From Piromyces finnis (taxonomy: Eukaryota > Neocallimastigomycota > Neocallimastigomycetes > Neocallimastigales > Neocallimastigaceae), in the NCBI GenBank assembly GCA_002104945.1, contig MCFH01000061.1, positions 124,001 to 188,000 of the forward strand: a DNA stretch of 64,000 nucleotides, in the 5' to 3' direction. Below, piece after piece: positions 31,855-43,344 of this stretch. The translations under genes and the position numbers were made by a program. Each line of letters opens with the position of its first letter. Within the stretch, counting starts at the first letter, position 1. The notes under the pieces were generated by a model, which was given only the letters and a program-made list of their open reading frames with translations, was not told where the DNA came from and searched no databases.

Positions 31855-34800
31855 ATGAATGCTGCTAATTATTTTTACTCAGATGAACGTCTTGACAAAT
31901 CCAATTTTGACTGCTGGTATCCAACTGTTGAATCTGTTTTAAAATCAAAAGGACTTCTAAAATACATTGAAAATGACATCATTTCAGACGCTCAAAATAA
32001 AGTCAAAGCTGGAGCTATGCGAAGCGAGGAATTAGAAAAACTGGAAGAGGAAGATTCTAAAGTTAAAGTATTTCTCTTGATGAGTACTACCTTAGAAGTA
32101 AAAGGGAAAATCAGAAAAGAAAGAACATCTTATGAAATTATAACAAAAATCAAAGAATTATATGACCCCAAGAGAAAAAAAGATGTCACTCAATATCTTC
32201 GTGAGTTAAATACATTAAATGCAAAAAGTCTGGATGTAAGTCTTGATATAATTGACAAGATAATTGAAATCTTTAATATACTTGACGAAAAGAATTATAA
32301 GTTGGGTAATTTGGAAAAAACGAAGTATATATATGCCGCATTGCCTATTGAAGTTCAATCAAGATTAACCCTAGACCCAGATATTGAACCAAATAAGTTT
32401 ATTGAAGAAGCCAAGAAAATCGTTAATGTTTTACAATATTATTTAGGAAAAACATCAAAAAATGAAAATAAACCTAAGAATATCGAAGATTTAATGGATA
32501 TTGATTATGTAACCAAATTTAGACCAACTAAGCCACTCGATAATAAAATTAAAAGAGAAGAAAATTATTGCTATATATGTGAAATGAAAGGACATAGTAC
32601 TAATAAATGTGGATTTAATATAAAAGTACGTGAAGAAAGAAGAAGAAACAGATCTAAAAATAAAAAACATTATAATAAATGGAACAAAAAAGGAAAACAC
32701 ATTGGAAATGTTGAAAGAACCAATAATCACTTACATGAAGATATTGATAATGATAATATTTGCTTTGATGAACTCCAACCATTATTTGAAAAACATGTTG
32801 ATCATATTGAGGTATGTTCAATAAAAGAAAAATACATTGATAAAACAAACAAGACTTCAACTAGCCAAACAGAAAATAATAAATTTTACAAAAATATAAA
32901 TAGCATAGATAATGCTTGCAACAATGAAGTATTGTGGACATATGACACAGGATGTTCAGAACACATAACAAATAACAAAAATATTTTACAAAATTTTCGC
33001 CTTGAAAATATACATATGAAATGTGCCAACAATACTACATGTGAATTCAAAGGTATTGGTACATTTATTGGTAAAATAAACAACGAAACAATCCGTTTAG
33101 ATAATGTATACTATTCTGACAAAATTAACAAAAACCTAATTAGTGGTATCAAACTAACACAAACAGGATATCCATGTGAAATCGATTATATAAATAATAA
33201 AACAACATTAATTCTTAAGAAATATAACAATAACAAAAAATGTAAACAAGAAATTGGAAGATATATAGCTGACCCTTCCAACATCATTAAGATACCAATA
33301 AACGTTTTAAAATCTTCAATTTCTAATGTATCTACTAATAAAAATGAACTAGACGAATACAGTAATCGTCTTTGGCATAAACGCCTTGGACATTTCTACC
33401 AAGACAATCTTACAAATTACTTAAGCCTTCACAATATTAAAAAACCAGATTGTCTACAATGTAAAATTTCAAAACTTAAAAGATTACCTCACAAAGGTAA
33501 AACACCTGTTGCATCAAGAATCCTTGAAACAATACACTCCGATGTGATGGGACCAATGAATCTTATTTCTAGTACAGGTAAAAGATTCATTTTAACTTTT
33601 ATTGATGAATTTTCTAGAAAATCATGGGTATATTTACTAAATAATAAAAAGGAAGTTGCTAAAAATGTTATAGAATTTATTAAATATATTACAAACAAAT
33701 ATGATCTCAAAGTTAAGTACTTTAAGACTGACAATGGAAAGGAATACATGAACAAAAAGATTATAAATTTCTGCTCAAGAAATGGTATTAGTAAGGTTTA
33801 CTCGCCACCATATACTCCTGAAATTAATGGAAAAGCAGAAAGGTTTAACCAAACGTTAGTCAATTGTGCTAAAACTCTTTTAGCTTCTAGTAGATTAGAC
33901 ACAAGATTCTGGGATTATGTTATCAACTATGGAAATTTCTTATATAATATTAACCCTCATAAAGGTATTGGAAATTCTATCCCTAATGAAGTATTTTTTA
34001 ACAAGAAAGTTGACCTAAAATATGTAAAAACATTTGGATGTATAGCATACTATAAGGATTATTCACAAAACAAAGGAAAATTTGATAACAACTGTAAAGA
34101 AGGTATTTTTTTAGGACTTAGTTTTAAACATGACTGTTACATTATAATGGATTATCAAGATTATAAATTACACCTTGTCCGTGAAGCCGTATTTGAAGAA
34201 GATAAACCATCCAATTTCAATTTATCGAAAAGAAACCTAGATGATAATTTTAAACTACCCTCAGATGATAGATTTTCAAATGACACTGATGAAAAAATAC
34301 AAAATGCAAACAATAATCATATTAATTTTACAGATATCAATTTTCAAAATACTTATGAAAATTTAGATAATAATGATATTATATCAACTCATAAAAATGA
34401 CAATAATACTAATGATGAGATAAATGATAGTACACACTCTTTCGATGAAGACTCAGAAATTATTAGTATAACAACTGATAATAATATACAAGATAATAGC
34501 AATAATACAACTATTAATGAAGTTGCTATTGAAAACAATAATAGAATCAACAATACAAACACTTGTTCCAAACAAAGTTATACAATGGAAGATGTCATAG
34601 AACTTTTAGATAATTTCAAAATTTCACCAGAAAATGATTATTCTTTTAATCCAAAAAATGCTAATATAGATAAAACAAAATTAAAAAGAAGACACAGTTT
34701 TAATGATATATCTTACAACAAAAAGAAGAAAATATATCAAGAATATTTTAATTCAATAGCAAAAAGAAAATTAGATGACAACGACTATAAAATAAGTAAT

Positions 34801-36453
34801 AAGAAATATAAAATTAATGAAATAATTAACAATTTACCTGTTAAAAGACCTGGATGTAAAATAGATAATAATAATGTTAAACGTGCTACAAACATTAATT
34901 ATGATAGGGAAATTGCAAATATAAACATGGATTCTCCACTAACATTTAATGATGCTATAACAAGCAAATATAAAAATAAATGGATAGAAGCAATTAAAAA
35001 TGAATTAAAAAATTTATACGATAACAATATTATGAATTTAGTTTCAAAATTACCTGAAAATAAAAATCCAATTAAAACAAAATGGGTTTTCACAATAAAA
35101 CGTGACAGTAATAATGATATTGTAAAATTCAAAGCAAGATTAGTAGCAAAAGGATATAGTCAAATAAGAGGAATTGACTATGAATTAACATTTTCTCCTA
35201 CTCTTAGCATCGATAGTATTAAACTTATTATTTCATTATCAGCAAAATTTCATTGGAAAATATTTCAACTTGATATTAAAGCTGCTTACCTTAATGCAAA
35301 ATTAGATAAGGACATATATGTTACAATCCCACAAGGAGACAAAAATTATGGAAAAGGATACTGGAAATTAAACAAAGCTTTATATGGCTTAAAACAGTCT
35401 GGACGTCAATGGAACGAAACAATTACTTTATTTCTTCAAAATAATGGTTTCAAACAACTGATTTCTGAACCATGCATTTTCAAAAGAGAACGAAATGGTA
35501 TTACAACATGCATTATAGGTATATATGTTGATGATATGATCATCACTGGGAAAACGTTTGAAATTGAAAAAACTATTAAACTGATAAAAAACAATTTTAA
35601 AATATCAAATTGTGAAAAAATAAATTATTTACTTGGAATAAAAATAGAAAATAATGGTTTTAAATATTCAATATCACAAACAAATTATATTGAAAACATT
35701 TTATCTAAATATAATATTAAAAATACTCGTAAAGCAAAAACACCATGCACAGGAGATAATATAAACGAAAATAAAACACCATTCGAAAAAACCACATACA
35801 AAAGTGTTTTAGGTTCTTTGATTTATTTATCAAAATGTAGCCGACCAGATATTGCCTATGCAGTAAATAAAGCAGCCAGAAATGCGGAAAATCCAACAAT
35901 ATCTGATTGGCATAAGGTAATGAATATCTTAAAATATTTAAATTATACTAAAAATTATAAAATCGAATATTCAGGAACAGGGGAAATTTTAGCTTATTCA
36001 GACTCAGACTTAGGAGGTGACCCAAAAGATAAAAAATCAACATCAGGTCACATAATTTTGATGGGAAATGATCCAATATGTTGGTCCTCAAGAAAACAAT
36101 CTACAGTAGCTACTTCATCAATGGAGGCTGAATATATAAGCACAACGGAATGCTCAAAAAAGGTATTATGGATAAGAAGCATATTACAAGAACTATTCAA
36201 TTTTAAAAAACCAATAAAAATCTTCACAGACAATTTATCAAGTAAAACTTCTATTGAAAATGGACAATTAAACTCAAAATTAAAACATATAAATATAAAA
36301 TTTTATTTCAATCAAGACCACATTAAAAATAAAAGAATAATTTTAGAATACATCAATACAGAAGACATGTTGGCTGATGTTCTAACTAAAAATGTTAATG
36401 GACCAAAAATGAAGAAATTCTCAAACATAATTTTCAAACATGCAGAAAATTAA
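31855..36453 (+). CDS. copia gag-pol polyprotein
   Basis: 1532 aa in one frame, order gag-protease-integrase-RT-RNase H as in Ty1/copia. Gag (about 1-230) begins with the UBN2-like pattern YFYSDERLDKSNFDCWYPTV. A CCHC knuckle lies at C239-C242-H247-C252. The protease motif is YDTGCSEH (D364). The pre-integrase finger reads LWHKRLGH...CLQCKISK. Integrase catalytic residues are D563 (HSDVMG), D626 (KTDNGKEY) and E662 (GKAERFN), spaced DD35E. A variable Asp/Asn-rich linker spans about 790-1000. RT has KWVFTIKRD, LDIKAAYLNA and YVDD (1224-1227); RNase H has YSDSDLGGD (D1383) and SSMEAEYIS. No stops and all catalytic motifs present, so probably functional. The start is the first ATG after the primer site. 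Confidence 0.97.
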   Translation: MNAANYFYSDERLDKSNFDCWYPTVESVLKSKGLLKYIENDIISDAQNKVKAGAMRSEELEKLEEEDSKVKVFLLMSTTLEVKGKIRKERTSYEIITKIKELYDPKRKKDVTQYLRELNTLNAKSLDVSLDIIDKIIEIFNILDEKNYKLGNLEKTKYIYAALPIEVQSRLTLDPDIEPNKFIEEAKKIVNVLQYYLGKTSKNENKPKNIEDLMDIDYVTKFRPTKPLDNKIKREENYCYICEMKGHSTNKCGFNIKVREERRRNRSKNKKHYNKWNKKGKHIGNVERTNNHLHEDIDNDNICFDELQPLFEKHVDHIEVCSIKEKYIDKTNKTSTSQTENNKFYKNINSIDNACNNEVLWTYDTGCSEHITNNKNILQNFRLENIHMKCANNTTCEFKGIGTFIGKINNETIRLDNVYYSDKINKNLISGIKLTQTGYPCEIDYINNKTTLILKKYNNNKKCKQEIGRYIADPSNIIKIPINVLKSSISNVSTNKNELDEYSNRLWHKRLGHFYQDNLTNYLSLHNIKKPDCLQCKISKLKRLPHKGKTPVASRILETIHSDVMGPMNLISSTGKRFILTFIDEFSRKSWVYLLNNKKEVAKNVIEFIKYITNKYDLKVKYFKTDNGKEYMNKKIINFCSRNGISKVYSPPYTPEINGKAERFNQTLVNCAKTLLASSRLDTRFWDYVINYGNFLYNINPHKGIGNSIPNEVFFNKKVDLKYVKTFGCIAYYKDYSQNKGKFDNNCKEGIFLGLSFKHDCYIIMDYQDYKLHLVREAVFEEDKPSNFNLSKRNLDDNFKLPSDDRFSNDTDEKIQNANNNHINFTDINFQNTYENLDNNDIISTHKNDNNTNDEINDSTHSFDEDSEIISITTDNNIQDNSNNTTINEVAIENNNRINNTNTCSKQSYTMEDVIELLDNFKISPENDYSFNPKNANIDKTKLKRRHSFNDISYNKKKKIYQEYFNSIAKRKLDDNDYKISNKKYKINEIINNLPVKRPGCKIDNNNVKRATNINYDREIANINMDSPLTFNDAITSKYKNKWIEAIKNELKNLYDNNIMNLVSKLPENKNPIKTKWVFTIKRDSNNDIVKFKARLVAKGYSQIRGIDYELTFSPTLSIDSIKLIISLSAKFHWKIFQLDIKAAYLNAKLDKDIYVTIPQGDKNYGKGYWKLNKALYGLKQSGRQWNETITLFLQNNGFKQLISEPCIFKRERNGITTCIIGIYVDDMIITGKTFEIEKTIKLIKNNFKISNCEKINYLLGIKIENNGFKYSISQTNYIENILSKYNIKNTRKAKTPCTGDNINENKTPFEKTTYKSVLGSLIYLSKCSRPDIAYAVNKAARNAENPTISDWHKVMNILKYLNYTKNYKIEYSGTGEILAYSDSDLGGDPKDKKSTSGHIILMGNDPICWSSRKQSTVATSSMEAEYISTTECSKKVLWIRSILQELFNFKKPIKIFTDNLSSKTSIENGQLNSKLKHINIKFYFNQDHIKNKRIILEYINTEDMLADVLTKNVNGPKMKKFSNIIFKHAEN

Positions 36454-36467
36454 GTTTGACAGGGGAA

Positions 36468-36741
36468 TGTTAGAAATATTGAAAAACAAAGAAATATTTT
36501 TTTTAATATATATAATGAATTTAAAATTAAATTAAGATCGTTGTTAAAATATATTAAAGTATATTTTTTACATCTCATTGTATTATTTTGACATGTATTA
36601 TTAACAAGCCACAATTAGTATAAATATGATTGTAATTTTCCATTTTTGTAATACTTTGTAATTACCAAAATATAAAATATATTTTATTATTAAATAAAGT
36701 TTATTATTAAAAACATATTATAAAACGTTTTGTAATTAATA
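36468..36741 (+). repeat. 3' LTR of the copia element
   Basis: Preceded by the polypurine tract AGGGGAA (36461-36467); followed by the duplication ATAAT. Confidence 0.95.
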
Positions 36742-37432
36742 ATAATATTCATAATATTAATTATTTATTAATTATAATATAATTCATTGAATATAATATT
36801 AATAATTGTAATCTTCTAGTTCAGAGATTATAAATTATGTTGTTGAAATAATTATTATAAAATAAAGTTAATTAGTTCCGGAAAATAATTTTAATTTAAT
36901 TAAACAATAATTTTTATACTTTGAGTGAATGATTTATGTTTGATATATCAGGGGTGATCATTCTCTGAATAAACAATTAATCATTGCTAACAAAATATCT
37001 TTAAATTGGAATATCTCGTGAACCAGCAGAGATATTGACCTGATTTTAAGATATGTTGTTTGTCTCGAGCGTGGCTTTCTAACGAACGTAATTATAACCA
37101 AAACATTTTTATTCAAAAATCGTCATTCGTTGAGGAGATACGCGTGTTTTTCCTTATTCCATTTTAACGATAAGGGTTAAAGTTATTTATTATAAAAATT
37201 ATTAAGGGTTAAGGTCATATTTTAACCTTTTCTAAATTTTTAAATATTTCTTAATAAAATTTTATAATTTATTTGAAAATAAAATATTTGTTGATTTTGA
37301 AATTTCATAAGTGATTTCACAATTCCAAGTGATCTTGAAATTGTATTTTCACTAGTATTCGTGACACACCTAACCTAGTGGTATTAAATAATTTGTATTT
37401 AAGACTGGTTGTTAGCGAAAATTTTTTGACCA

Positions 37433-37525
37433 GCTCGTGTAGCCTAGGGGTTTAAGGCGTCGTGCTTATAAGGGTGATCCTCTTATGCAACGCGAAGATC
37501 GCGGGTTCGACCCCCGCCATGAGCA
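37433..37525 (+). tRNA. tRNA-Ile(UAU) with a 19-nt intron, copy 1
   Basis: Acceptor GCTCGTG/CATGAGC, D arm GCC...GGC, anticodon stem TCGTG/CGCGA, loop C-T-TAT-A with an intron of about 19 nt after position 37 (AGGGTGATCCTCTTATGCA), T arm GCGGG-TTCGACC-CCCGC, discriminator A. The 66 bp upstream are shared with the three other copies and end at AGGTG, where the Gypsy-2 5' LTR begins. Confidence 0.95.
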
Positions 37526-37574
37526 AATGTTTTTATTTTAATTTTATTATTTTTGTTTTATTTTATTATTTTTG

Positions 37575-37576
<2 letters not shown>

Positions 37577-37670
<94 letters not shown>
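37577..37670. repeat. (TTA)n microsatellite
   Basis: About 94 bp of nearly perfect TTA repeat just downstream of tRNA-Ile copy 1. The spacer that follows (37671-38239) is AT-rich and I see no gene in it. Confidence 0.97.
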
Positions 37671-39016
37671 CAATATTATTTAGTAAAAAGGATTTAATAT
37701 AATTAATATAATTTTTATTAATATGTCCGCTATCATAATATTTAAAATAAAATTATGTAAAATAAATCTAAATAAAAAATAATTAATAATTTTTTTAGAG
37801 TTTTAAAAAATTAAATATAAATTTATTGAGCTTATATACATGTTATTTAAATATTCTATATATATTAATATATTTAATAAATTAGAAATTAAATATAAGA
37901 ATAACAGTCATTGTCATTATAATAAAATAATTATTTATAAAGATTATTATAAAAAATAAAATAAAAATGAATTATTTGAAGTTGAAAAATATTAAAATAT
38001 GATAAATACATTTATAATTATATTTTTTCTAATAAAAGTAAATTACATGTGAATTACATGAACCATTTTTAATTATTTATTCAAATAGTTAAGGGTCAAA
38101 TATTAAAAATTTTTAATAAATTTATTTAACATAATATATTGAACACTGCATTCATTGTTATCTATTTTATAATATAATAGAATAATAACATAGTTTATTA
38201 TTAAATATTTGTATTATTAATAAAGTTACTGAAAACACATGTAAAGTATTCCCCCAAAGAATCTACAAAGAAAATTGTATTATTTAAACCAGTGTGAACT
38301 TTTTCTACTATTAATATTTTGACATAAATAAATACTTCAATTAGATATTTAAAATTTATTAATGTAGTTTGTTGGAACTAGTAGCTTTGGAAGTAGTAAT
38401 TTATTGAAAATAATAAAAAAATAAAATTTCATAAAGAAACAATATTCTATAATGAAATTTAGATTCGAAAAATTTAGTATTTAAGAGTATTGTAAGGAAA
38501 ATAGTATATCTAAGATAAGCTCACCTTCTTAAACACATGAATTAAATAGCAAAGCAGAAAGGTGAAATAAAAAATACATAATTCTACTAAAACACTTTTA
38601 TATTGGGCTAAAATATCAGAAGACTTTTTGAATTTTGCTTTAAAATATTATTTCTATATTTACAACAAAATACCACACCAAGGTAACGATAATTTGATTT
38701 CTTTAAAAGGGAAGCAAACCTAATATACTTAAAAGTATTTAATTGCATATGTTATTTCAAGGATTTATACACTGACCAAATCAAAATTTGCTCCAAATGA
38801 GAAGATAGAAATTTTTTTTCGGGTATAATGAAGCTCATCTCTCATATATTGCAATAAAAGTATATAGAGATAAATCAAAAGTTCATTACTTCAGGGAAAT
38901 TGAATGTTGCGAAGATAAGCCGGCATACTACCAGCATAAAAGTAAAAACATTAATGATTCGTACTTCTCTTTAACAAATTCATAAAAAATTGGAAACTAC
39001 GACAAAGTAAATCTCC

Positions 39017-39629
39017 TGTAAAGATATCAAACGCCTCAGCTTGATATCTTTAATGTAACTTAAGCCACAAATATTATTGTTTAAGTTACGCAAATTATAT
39101 TACAGAAAAAGTAAATGAGACATAATTTATTTATTAATAATTAAAGTTTAAAACAAAATAAATTATTAATTTATTTTTAATGTTTAACAAATAAATTAAA
39201 ATTCTCAATTCAAACCCCTAGTTATAGTATTGTTTTGTAATAGAAATAGATATCTAGTATATAATTATTAAATGTTTAATATATCAATAATACATGGGCA
39301 CATATTCAAATTGAATAGTACTTAATTTGAATTGCCAATTGTATTTTACTAAAAATAGTTATAGTTTAAATATTTATTAATAATTAAGATTTTAGTGTAG
39401 ATTTTAAATAATAATATATAAGAAATAAATAGTTATAATATAATATAAATGTATTTAGGAAAAATATAAATAGAAGATATTTTTCATCATTTTATCGATG
39501 TAATTGTTATTAATAAAATTTCTATTATAATAAAAGATATTTTTTAATAAAACAATTTTATTTAAATCTTTAGTGTTATTGTAATAGAATAGATATCCTA
39601 ATCTATTCTTTCAAGTGTCCAACATTACA
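39017..39629 (+). repeat. solo LTR of family B
   Basis: 613 bp, TGTAAAGATATCAAACGCC to CCAACATTACA. The flanks TCTCC and CCTCC look like a duplication with one change. Confidence 0.93.
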
Positions 39630-39705
39630 CCTCCATGAATCAAATAATTACGATAGTAACTCAGAAGGTGAAAATGAGATAGTTGTTAAAAATAAAAAGA
39701 GACAG

Positions 39706-40430
39706 TGTAAAGATATAATATATATCTTTAAATTATTTAATAATTAATTAATAATTATTAAATAATAATTTTGTTATTTTAATGAAAAATTATTTATAAA
39801 ATTTATTATATAGATTTTAAGGAATAATTAAATAAAGATTAATTTTAAAATATCAGAGTTAGAAATGAAATTTGGATAAATATTTAAATTAATGGATAAT
39901 TAAATTTAAATATTTTAAATATTCAAATTAAATCTTAAAAAGTTCTTATTTAATTAAAAAATAGTTTAATAACTTTAGCGTAGTTTTAAATTAGCATTTT
40001 TTAGTAGTAAATATATAATAAATAGTATTATTAATATTTAATTAATATATAGGTAATACATGGACTGTATTTAATTTGTAGTTTACTCAAATTGAATCAA
40101 AAATGTATTTAATTAGTTTTAGTTTAGTTTTATTATTTTATTATTTAATTAAATTAGTATTAAATTAGTTTTGTTTATTTTATATTGAATATATGTATAA
40201 TTAAATAAAATAGTATATTAAAATATAATTTGTAAAAAATATAAATACATGTAAAATTTCATAGTTAAACGATGTAATTGTTATTGACTATAATTTAGTT
40301 AATAACTAAATAAGAATTAATAAAAGAGAATATAAATAAATTTTGTTTTTGTTTTTAATTTTTTATTTTATTGTGTTTTTGTTTTATTGTAAAAATTTTA
40401 TAATCTGTTTTAAATTTTAAAACTTTTACA
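39706..40430 (+). repeat. solo LTR of family E
   Basis: 725 bp, TGTAAAGATATAATATAT to AAACTTTTACA, sense strand plus. The flanks GACAG and AACAG look like a duplication with one change. Contains GTAATTGTTATT near 40275. Confidence 0.92.
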
Positions 40431-40808
40431 AACAGCATTACAGATACTGATATAAATAAAAGTAATAATAAAAAAAATATTAATTTCAAAGAAAATGAAG
40501 AAAATAATAATGAAAGGACGACTGCTTCCAAGAGAAAAGTAAATATCCATGCAAAATAATAATAAATAAGGAAATAATAAAGAAAAAGAAGAAAAAGATA
40601 TTAAAATTTCGAAAGAAACGGACCTAGATAAGGAGATAAATATAAACGACAATATGGAGATAGCAAAACAGACAAGTGAAGAAAAAAATATTAATATTCA
40701 TGAAGAAGAAAATCACAAGCACTTTAAAGAAAAAACATGTTTCAAATAATAATTCAAAAAGTAATTCAAGTAGAAATTCAAAAATTAAATTTAATAATTT
40801 AAATCATA

Positions 40809-41406
40809 TGTAAAGTCAGACACAAAATGAATAGATTAGGATATCTAACCTATTACAATAACAACACAAAAGATAAAATATGGTTTATAAAAATAGTTTT
40901 TATTAATTTATTGTAATAAAATTGTTAATAACAATTACATCGATAAAATGATGAAAAATATCTTCTATTTATATTTTTATATTTTTCCTAAGTACATTTA
41001 TTTTATATTATAACTATTTATTCACTATATATTATTGCTTAAAACCTATGCTAAAATCTTAGTTATTAGTAAAACATTTAAACTATTTTAGTAAAACTAA
41101 ATAGGCAATTCAAATCAAGTCCATGTATTTATATATTAATCATTTATTATTTATATATTATTTATTTGTTTCTATCAAAAACAATACTAGAATTAAGAAA
41201 TTAAATTGAGAAATTTAATTTATTTGTTAAACATTAAAAATAAAAATAAATTAATAATTTATTTTGTTTTAAACTTTAATTATTAATAAATTATAAATTA
41301 TGTTTCGTTTTCCTTTTCTGTAATATAATTTATGTAACCTAAATGATAATGTTTTTGGCTTAAGTTACATTAAAGATATCAAGCTGAGGCGTTTGATATC
41401 TTTACA
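40809..41406 (-). repeat. solo LTR of family B, inverted and diverged
   Basis: 598 bp, TGTAAAGTCAGACAC to GATATCTTTACA. The flanks TCATA and TCATG look like a duplication with one change. Confidence 0.9.
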
Positions 41407-41590
41407 TCATGACTCTAAAAATATTAAGGAGACTAGTTATTCAGATTCAAATGATAAGGATATTTAATAAATCTACTACTGAAAAATATCAAATAAATAA
41501 TAATATTTCTTTACTTGAGAATTATTCCACTAAAAACTATGATGATATCAAGGATACTGGTGACAATTTTAAGAGAATTTTATTAATTTT

Positions 41591-42593
41591 TATTTTTTTT
41601 TAATTTTAAGTGTTTAATTTTTATTTTATATTTTATTGTAAAATAATAATATGCTTTAAATTTATTATTTTACATGTATTTTATAAATATTTAATTGAGA
41701 ATGTAATAATGTATTAAAAAATATATTTTATATGTAATGTATATGAAATAATAAAAATATCTGGAATTGATATTTCTGTTATTGATTTATATGTTTACTT
41801 ATATTCTAGTAAAAGGAATATAAATTTAAATAATATATCATATTATTTTTTGAACTATGGTATTGACAAATATATAATTAGCTTACAAAATTGTAAAAAT
41901 TTTACAATTAATCAAGAACACAAAAATAAAAAAATAAATAAAATAAAAAAATATCTTTTTTATTATCTTTTATTGAATTTACCTAGTTCAATATCTCGCG
42001 AATCAGCAGAGATATCATGTTCATATTAACATATATTGTTGATCTCAATGATATGAAATAATAATAAAATAGAAATTAAGTGTATAATATTAAGTAGTAA
42101 GATTTAAATAAGAAATATAATGGTAATTCATAAGATCTAAACAAACAATGTAAATGTAATGTAATAATTTTTTAGATAATGCATTGTAAATGCAGGAAAC
42201 ACTAGAAATAGCTAATAATTAAGTTTAAGTAATATTTTATTATAGTACATATAAAATTTTGTACTTTTATATCATTTATTAGGAATAGGAAAATTATTAA
42301 TATAACTTTCATTAATTTCATATGACATATTTTATAATATCATATAGAAAAGTTATATGACATTATAATAGGAGAAATGATAATTTTTAAATAGTAGAAA
42401 TAATAGAAAATAATTCATAAAAGAAAGAGAGGAATGTAAGAAATGTAAGAAATAAATATAATAAAGAACATAAAAAATAAATACAAAACCCTCAAAAATC
42501 TTTATAAATAAAAATTTTATAACAGAACCCTATCAATTGGTGAAGATATCGGTTCAAAGAGGGATACCTACTTAAATTATTTTATATATATTT
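41591..42593. other. AT-rich spacer with a weak family C LTR trace
   Basis: CAATATCTCGCGAATCAGCAGAGATATC near 41980-42010 resembles TCTCGTGAACCAGCAGAGATATTG in the family C LTR. The rest is AT-rich with no gene. The direct repeat TGTAAGAAATGTAAGAAAT near 42434 may be an LTR-end relic. Confidence 0.4.
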
Positions 42594-43323
42594 TGTAAAA
42601 GTTTTATAAAATTTAAAACAGATTATAAAATTTTACAATAAAATAAAAACACAAAATAAAATAAAAAAATAAAAATAAAATAATAAAATATGTTTTAAAA
42701 CTCTCTTTTATTAATTTTATTTAGTTATTAACTAATTTATAGTCAATAACAATTACATTGTTTTAATTAAGAAATTTTACATGTATTTATATTTTTTGTC
42801 AATTACATTTTAATATACTATTTTATTTAATTATACATATATCCGATAAAAATAAACAAAAACTAATTTAATACTAATTTAATTAAATAATAAAATAATA
42901 AAACTAAACTAAAACTAATTAAATACGCTTTTGATTCAATTTGAGTAAACTATAAATTGAATACAGTCCATGTATTACCTATATATTAATTAAATATTAA
43001 TAATACTATTCATTATATATTTATTATTAAAAATGCTAATTTAAAACTACGCTAAAGTTATTAAACTAATTTTAATTAAATAAAAACTTTTTAATATTTA
43101 ATTTGAATATTTAAAATATATAAATTTAATTATCCATTAATTTAAATATTTTTCTAAATTTCATTTCTAACTTTGATATTTTAAAATTAATCTTTATTTA
43201 ATTATTCCATAAAATTTATATAATAAATTTTATAAATAATTTTTCATTAAAATACTAAAATTATTATTAATTGATTATTAATTAATTATTAAATAATTTA
43301 AAGATATATTTTATATTTTTACA
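42594..43323 (-). repeat. LTR of family E, inverted
   Basis: 730 bp, TGTAAAAGTTTTATAAAATTT to TTATATTTTTACA. It borders a family D fragment with no matching flanks. Confidence 0.9.
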
Positions 43324-43344
43324 ATAATATAATATAATAAATCA

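Larger units (their letters stand above)
31551..36741 (+). mobile_element. intact Ty1/copia element inserted in the Gypsy-2 5' LTR
   Basis: LTRs 31551-31823 (273 bp) and 36468-36741 (274 bp) appear identical apart from one extra T, so insertion was recent. The duplication ATAAT is present on both sides (31546-31550 and 36742-36746), and the other Gypsy-2 LTR shows the empty site. A purine tract AGGGGAA precedes the 3' LTR. One open frame spans the interior. The LTR starts TGTTAG but ends TTAATA rather than the usual CA. Confidence 0.96.
24356..37366 (-). mobile_element. Gypsy-2: Ty3/gypsy element with a copia element in its 5' LTR
   Basis: Reads right to left: 5' LTR (31079-37366, split by copia), self-priming site, gag, -1 frameshift signal, pol with chromodomain, a long 3' non-coding stretch, and 3' LTR (24356-25479). 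The outer flanks do not match: the right end abuts AGGTG (read on the minus strand) 66 bp upstream of a tRNA-Ile, while the left end lies inside a family G LTR. The copy is therefore probably a recombinant between two insertions. Pol has one in-frame stop, so the element is defective. Confidence 0.92.
31079..37366 (-). repeat. 5' LTR of Gypsy-2 (family C), split by the copia element
   Basis: The two halves, 31079-31550 and 36742-37366, align with 24356-25479. The right end TTCGTGACA meets CACCT, that is AGGTG next to the tRNA-Ile upstream region. Confidence 0.93.
38240..41590 (+). pseudogene. ghost of a copia element, broken by three LTR insertions
   Basis: Frames in several phases match the copia polyprotein next door. 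At about 38490-38550 the translation EYCKENSISKISSPS then ELNSKAER follows the integrase stretch around its catalytic Glu. About 38590-39010 follows the region after it (FALKYYFYIYNKIPHQGNDN). Interior pieces 39630-39705, 40431-40808 and 41407-41590 encode Asn/Asp/Lys-rich linker-like sequence (ESNNYDSNSEGENEIVV; KETSYSDSNDKD). Many stops and shifts are present. LTRs at 39017-39629, 39706-40430 and 40809-41406 interrupt it. RT and RNase H are not found. Boundaries are approximate. Confidence 0.7.

Noticed and set aside
37572-37683. poly-isoleucine frame overlapping tRNA-Ile
   Set aside because: Translation of the (TTA)n microsatellite and part of the tRNA.
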